Below, one piece after another: positions 6,215-6,340 of a stretch of DNA of 6,340 bases (positions within the stretch are counted from its first letter, which is position 1; the number at the start of each line of letters is the position of its first letter). The notes under the pieces are model-generated. The model saw only the letters and a list, made by a program, of their open reading frames with translations, made no database searches and had not been told where the DNA came from. Source of the stretch: CAYVTD01 sp964454445 (GTDB lineage: Bacteria; Bacteroidota; Ignavibacteria; Kapaibacteriales; UBA2268); NCBI GenBank assembly GCA_964454445.1, contig CAYVTD010000076.1:1-6340 (forward strand), in the 5' to 3' direction. Both the position numbers and the translations under genes were made by a program.

Positions 6215-6340
6215 ATGAAACATCGTATATTAGCCATTATGGCTTTATTTTCAGCATTATTGTTAATCCTTCAATCATGTGGCGAAGACAAAAACCCTGT
6301 TGGACCTAATTTGCCAGCCCCTGAAATATCAAATATTTCA
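6215..6340 (+). CDS. Lipoprotein, N-terminal part (runs off the window)
   Basis: The visible 42 residues begin with a lipoprotein signal peptide. A short basic start (MKHR) is followed by a hydrophobic stretch (ILAIMALFSALLLIL) and a lipobox LQSC, with Cys22 as the predicted lipidated residue after signal peptidase II cleavage. The mature end CGEDKNPVGP is acidic just after the cysteine, then Pro/Gly-rich. This resembles many surface lipoproteins of Bacteroidota and relatives, where an acidic stretch near the cysteine can promote surface export. PAPEISNIS may open into an extracellular beta-sandwich-type repeat, but too little is present to name a domain. The function is unknown. The upstream promoter-like sequence and strong ribosome-binding site suggest it is expressed separately from nagZ. 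Confidence 0.85.
   Translation, partial: MKHRILAIMALFSALLLILQSCGEDKNPVGPNLPAPEISNIS

Noticed and set aside
1..6340. tRNA, rRNA, CRISPR array or riboswitch
   Set aside because: The non-coding stretches are short and AT-rich. I saw no cloverleaf, no regularly spaced repeats and no conserved riboswitch core.

Overview
The window reads as an AT-rich bacterial chromosome segment with every recognisable gene on the + strand. Several traits fit the Bacteroidota/Chlorobiota/Ignavibacteriota side of bacteria: start codons mostly without a Shine-Dalgarno sequence, a lipoprotein whose mature end reads CGEDKNPVGP, and a cytoplasmic-looking GH3 hexosaminidase. That placement is inference; no rRNA or other phylogenetic marker is present and no search was run.

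Bases 1-651 are a graveyard of IS3-family insertion sequences. The first remnant (about 38-210) joins the DNA-binding start of OrfA to the last residues of OrfB, so its middle is gone. The second (about 334-651) keeps only the C-terminal part of an OrfB transposase and its right terminus. Bases 211-333 are very AT-rich with nothing I can identify. Bases 652-844 hold a possible terminator, a perfect 16-bp palindrome and a -10-like box, and lead into mfd.

Bases 845-4135 encode a full-length transcription-repair coupling factor (Mfd). A 101-base AT-rich spacer with a second perfect palindrome follows, then a 100-residue basic protein of unknown function (4237-4539). Thirty-three bases later a two-domain GH3 beta-N-acetylhexosaminidase of the NagZ type begins (4573-6102). 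After a 112-base spacer with a plausible promoter and the only good Shine-Dalgarno sequence in the window, a lipoprotein gene starts at 6215 and runs off the end.

The small gene and nagZ are probably co-transcribed. mfd may be upstream in the same unit, but the AT palindrome and T run after it and the promoter-like spacer allow separate transcription. No functional link between mfd (DNA repair) and nagZ (cell-wall amino-sugar turnover) is evident beyond adjacency. I found no convincing undescribed system. The items most worth a second look are the unknown basic protein, the palindromes in front of mfd and of the small gene, and the internally deleted IS3 remnant.
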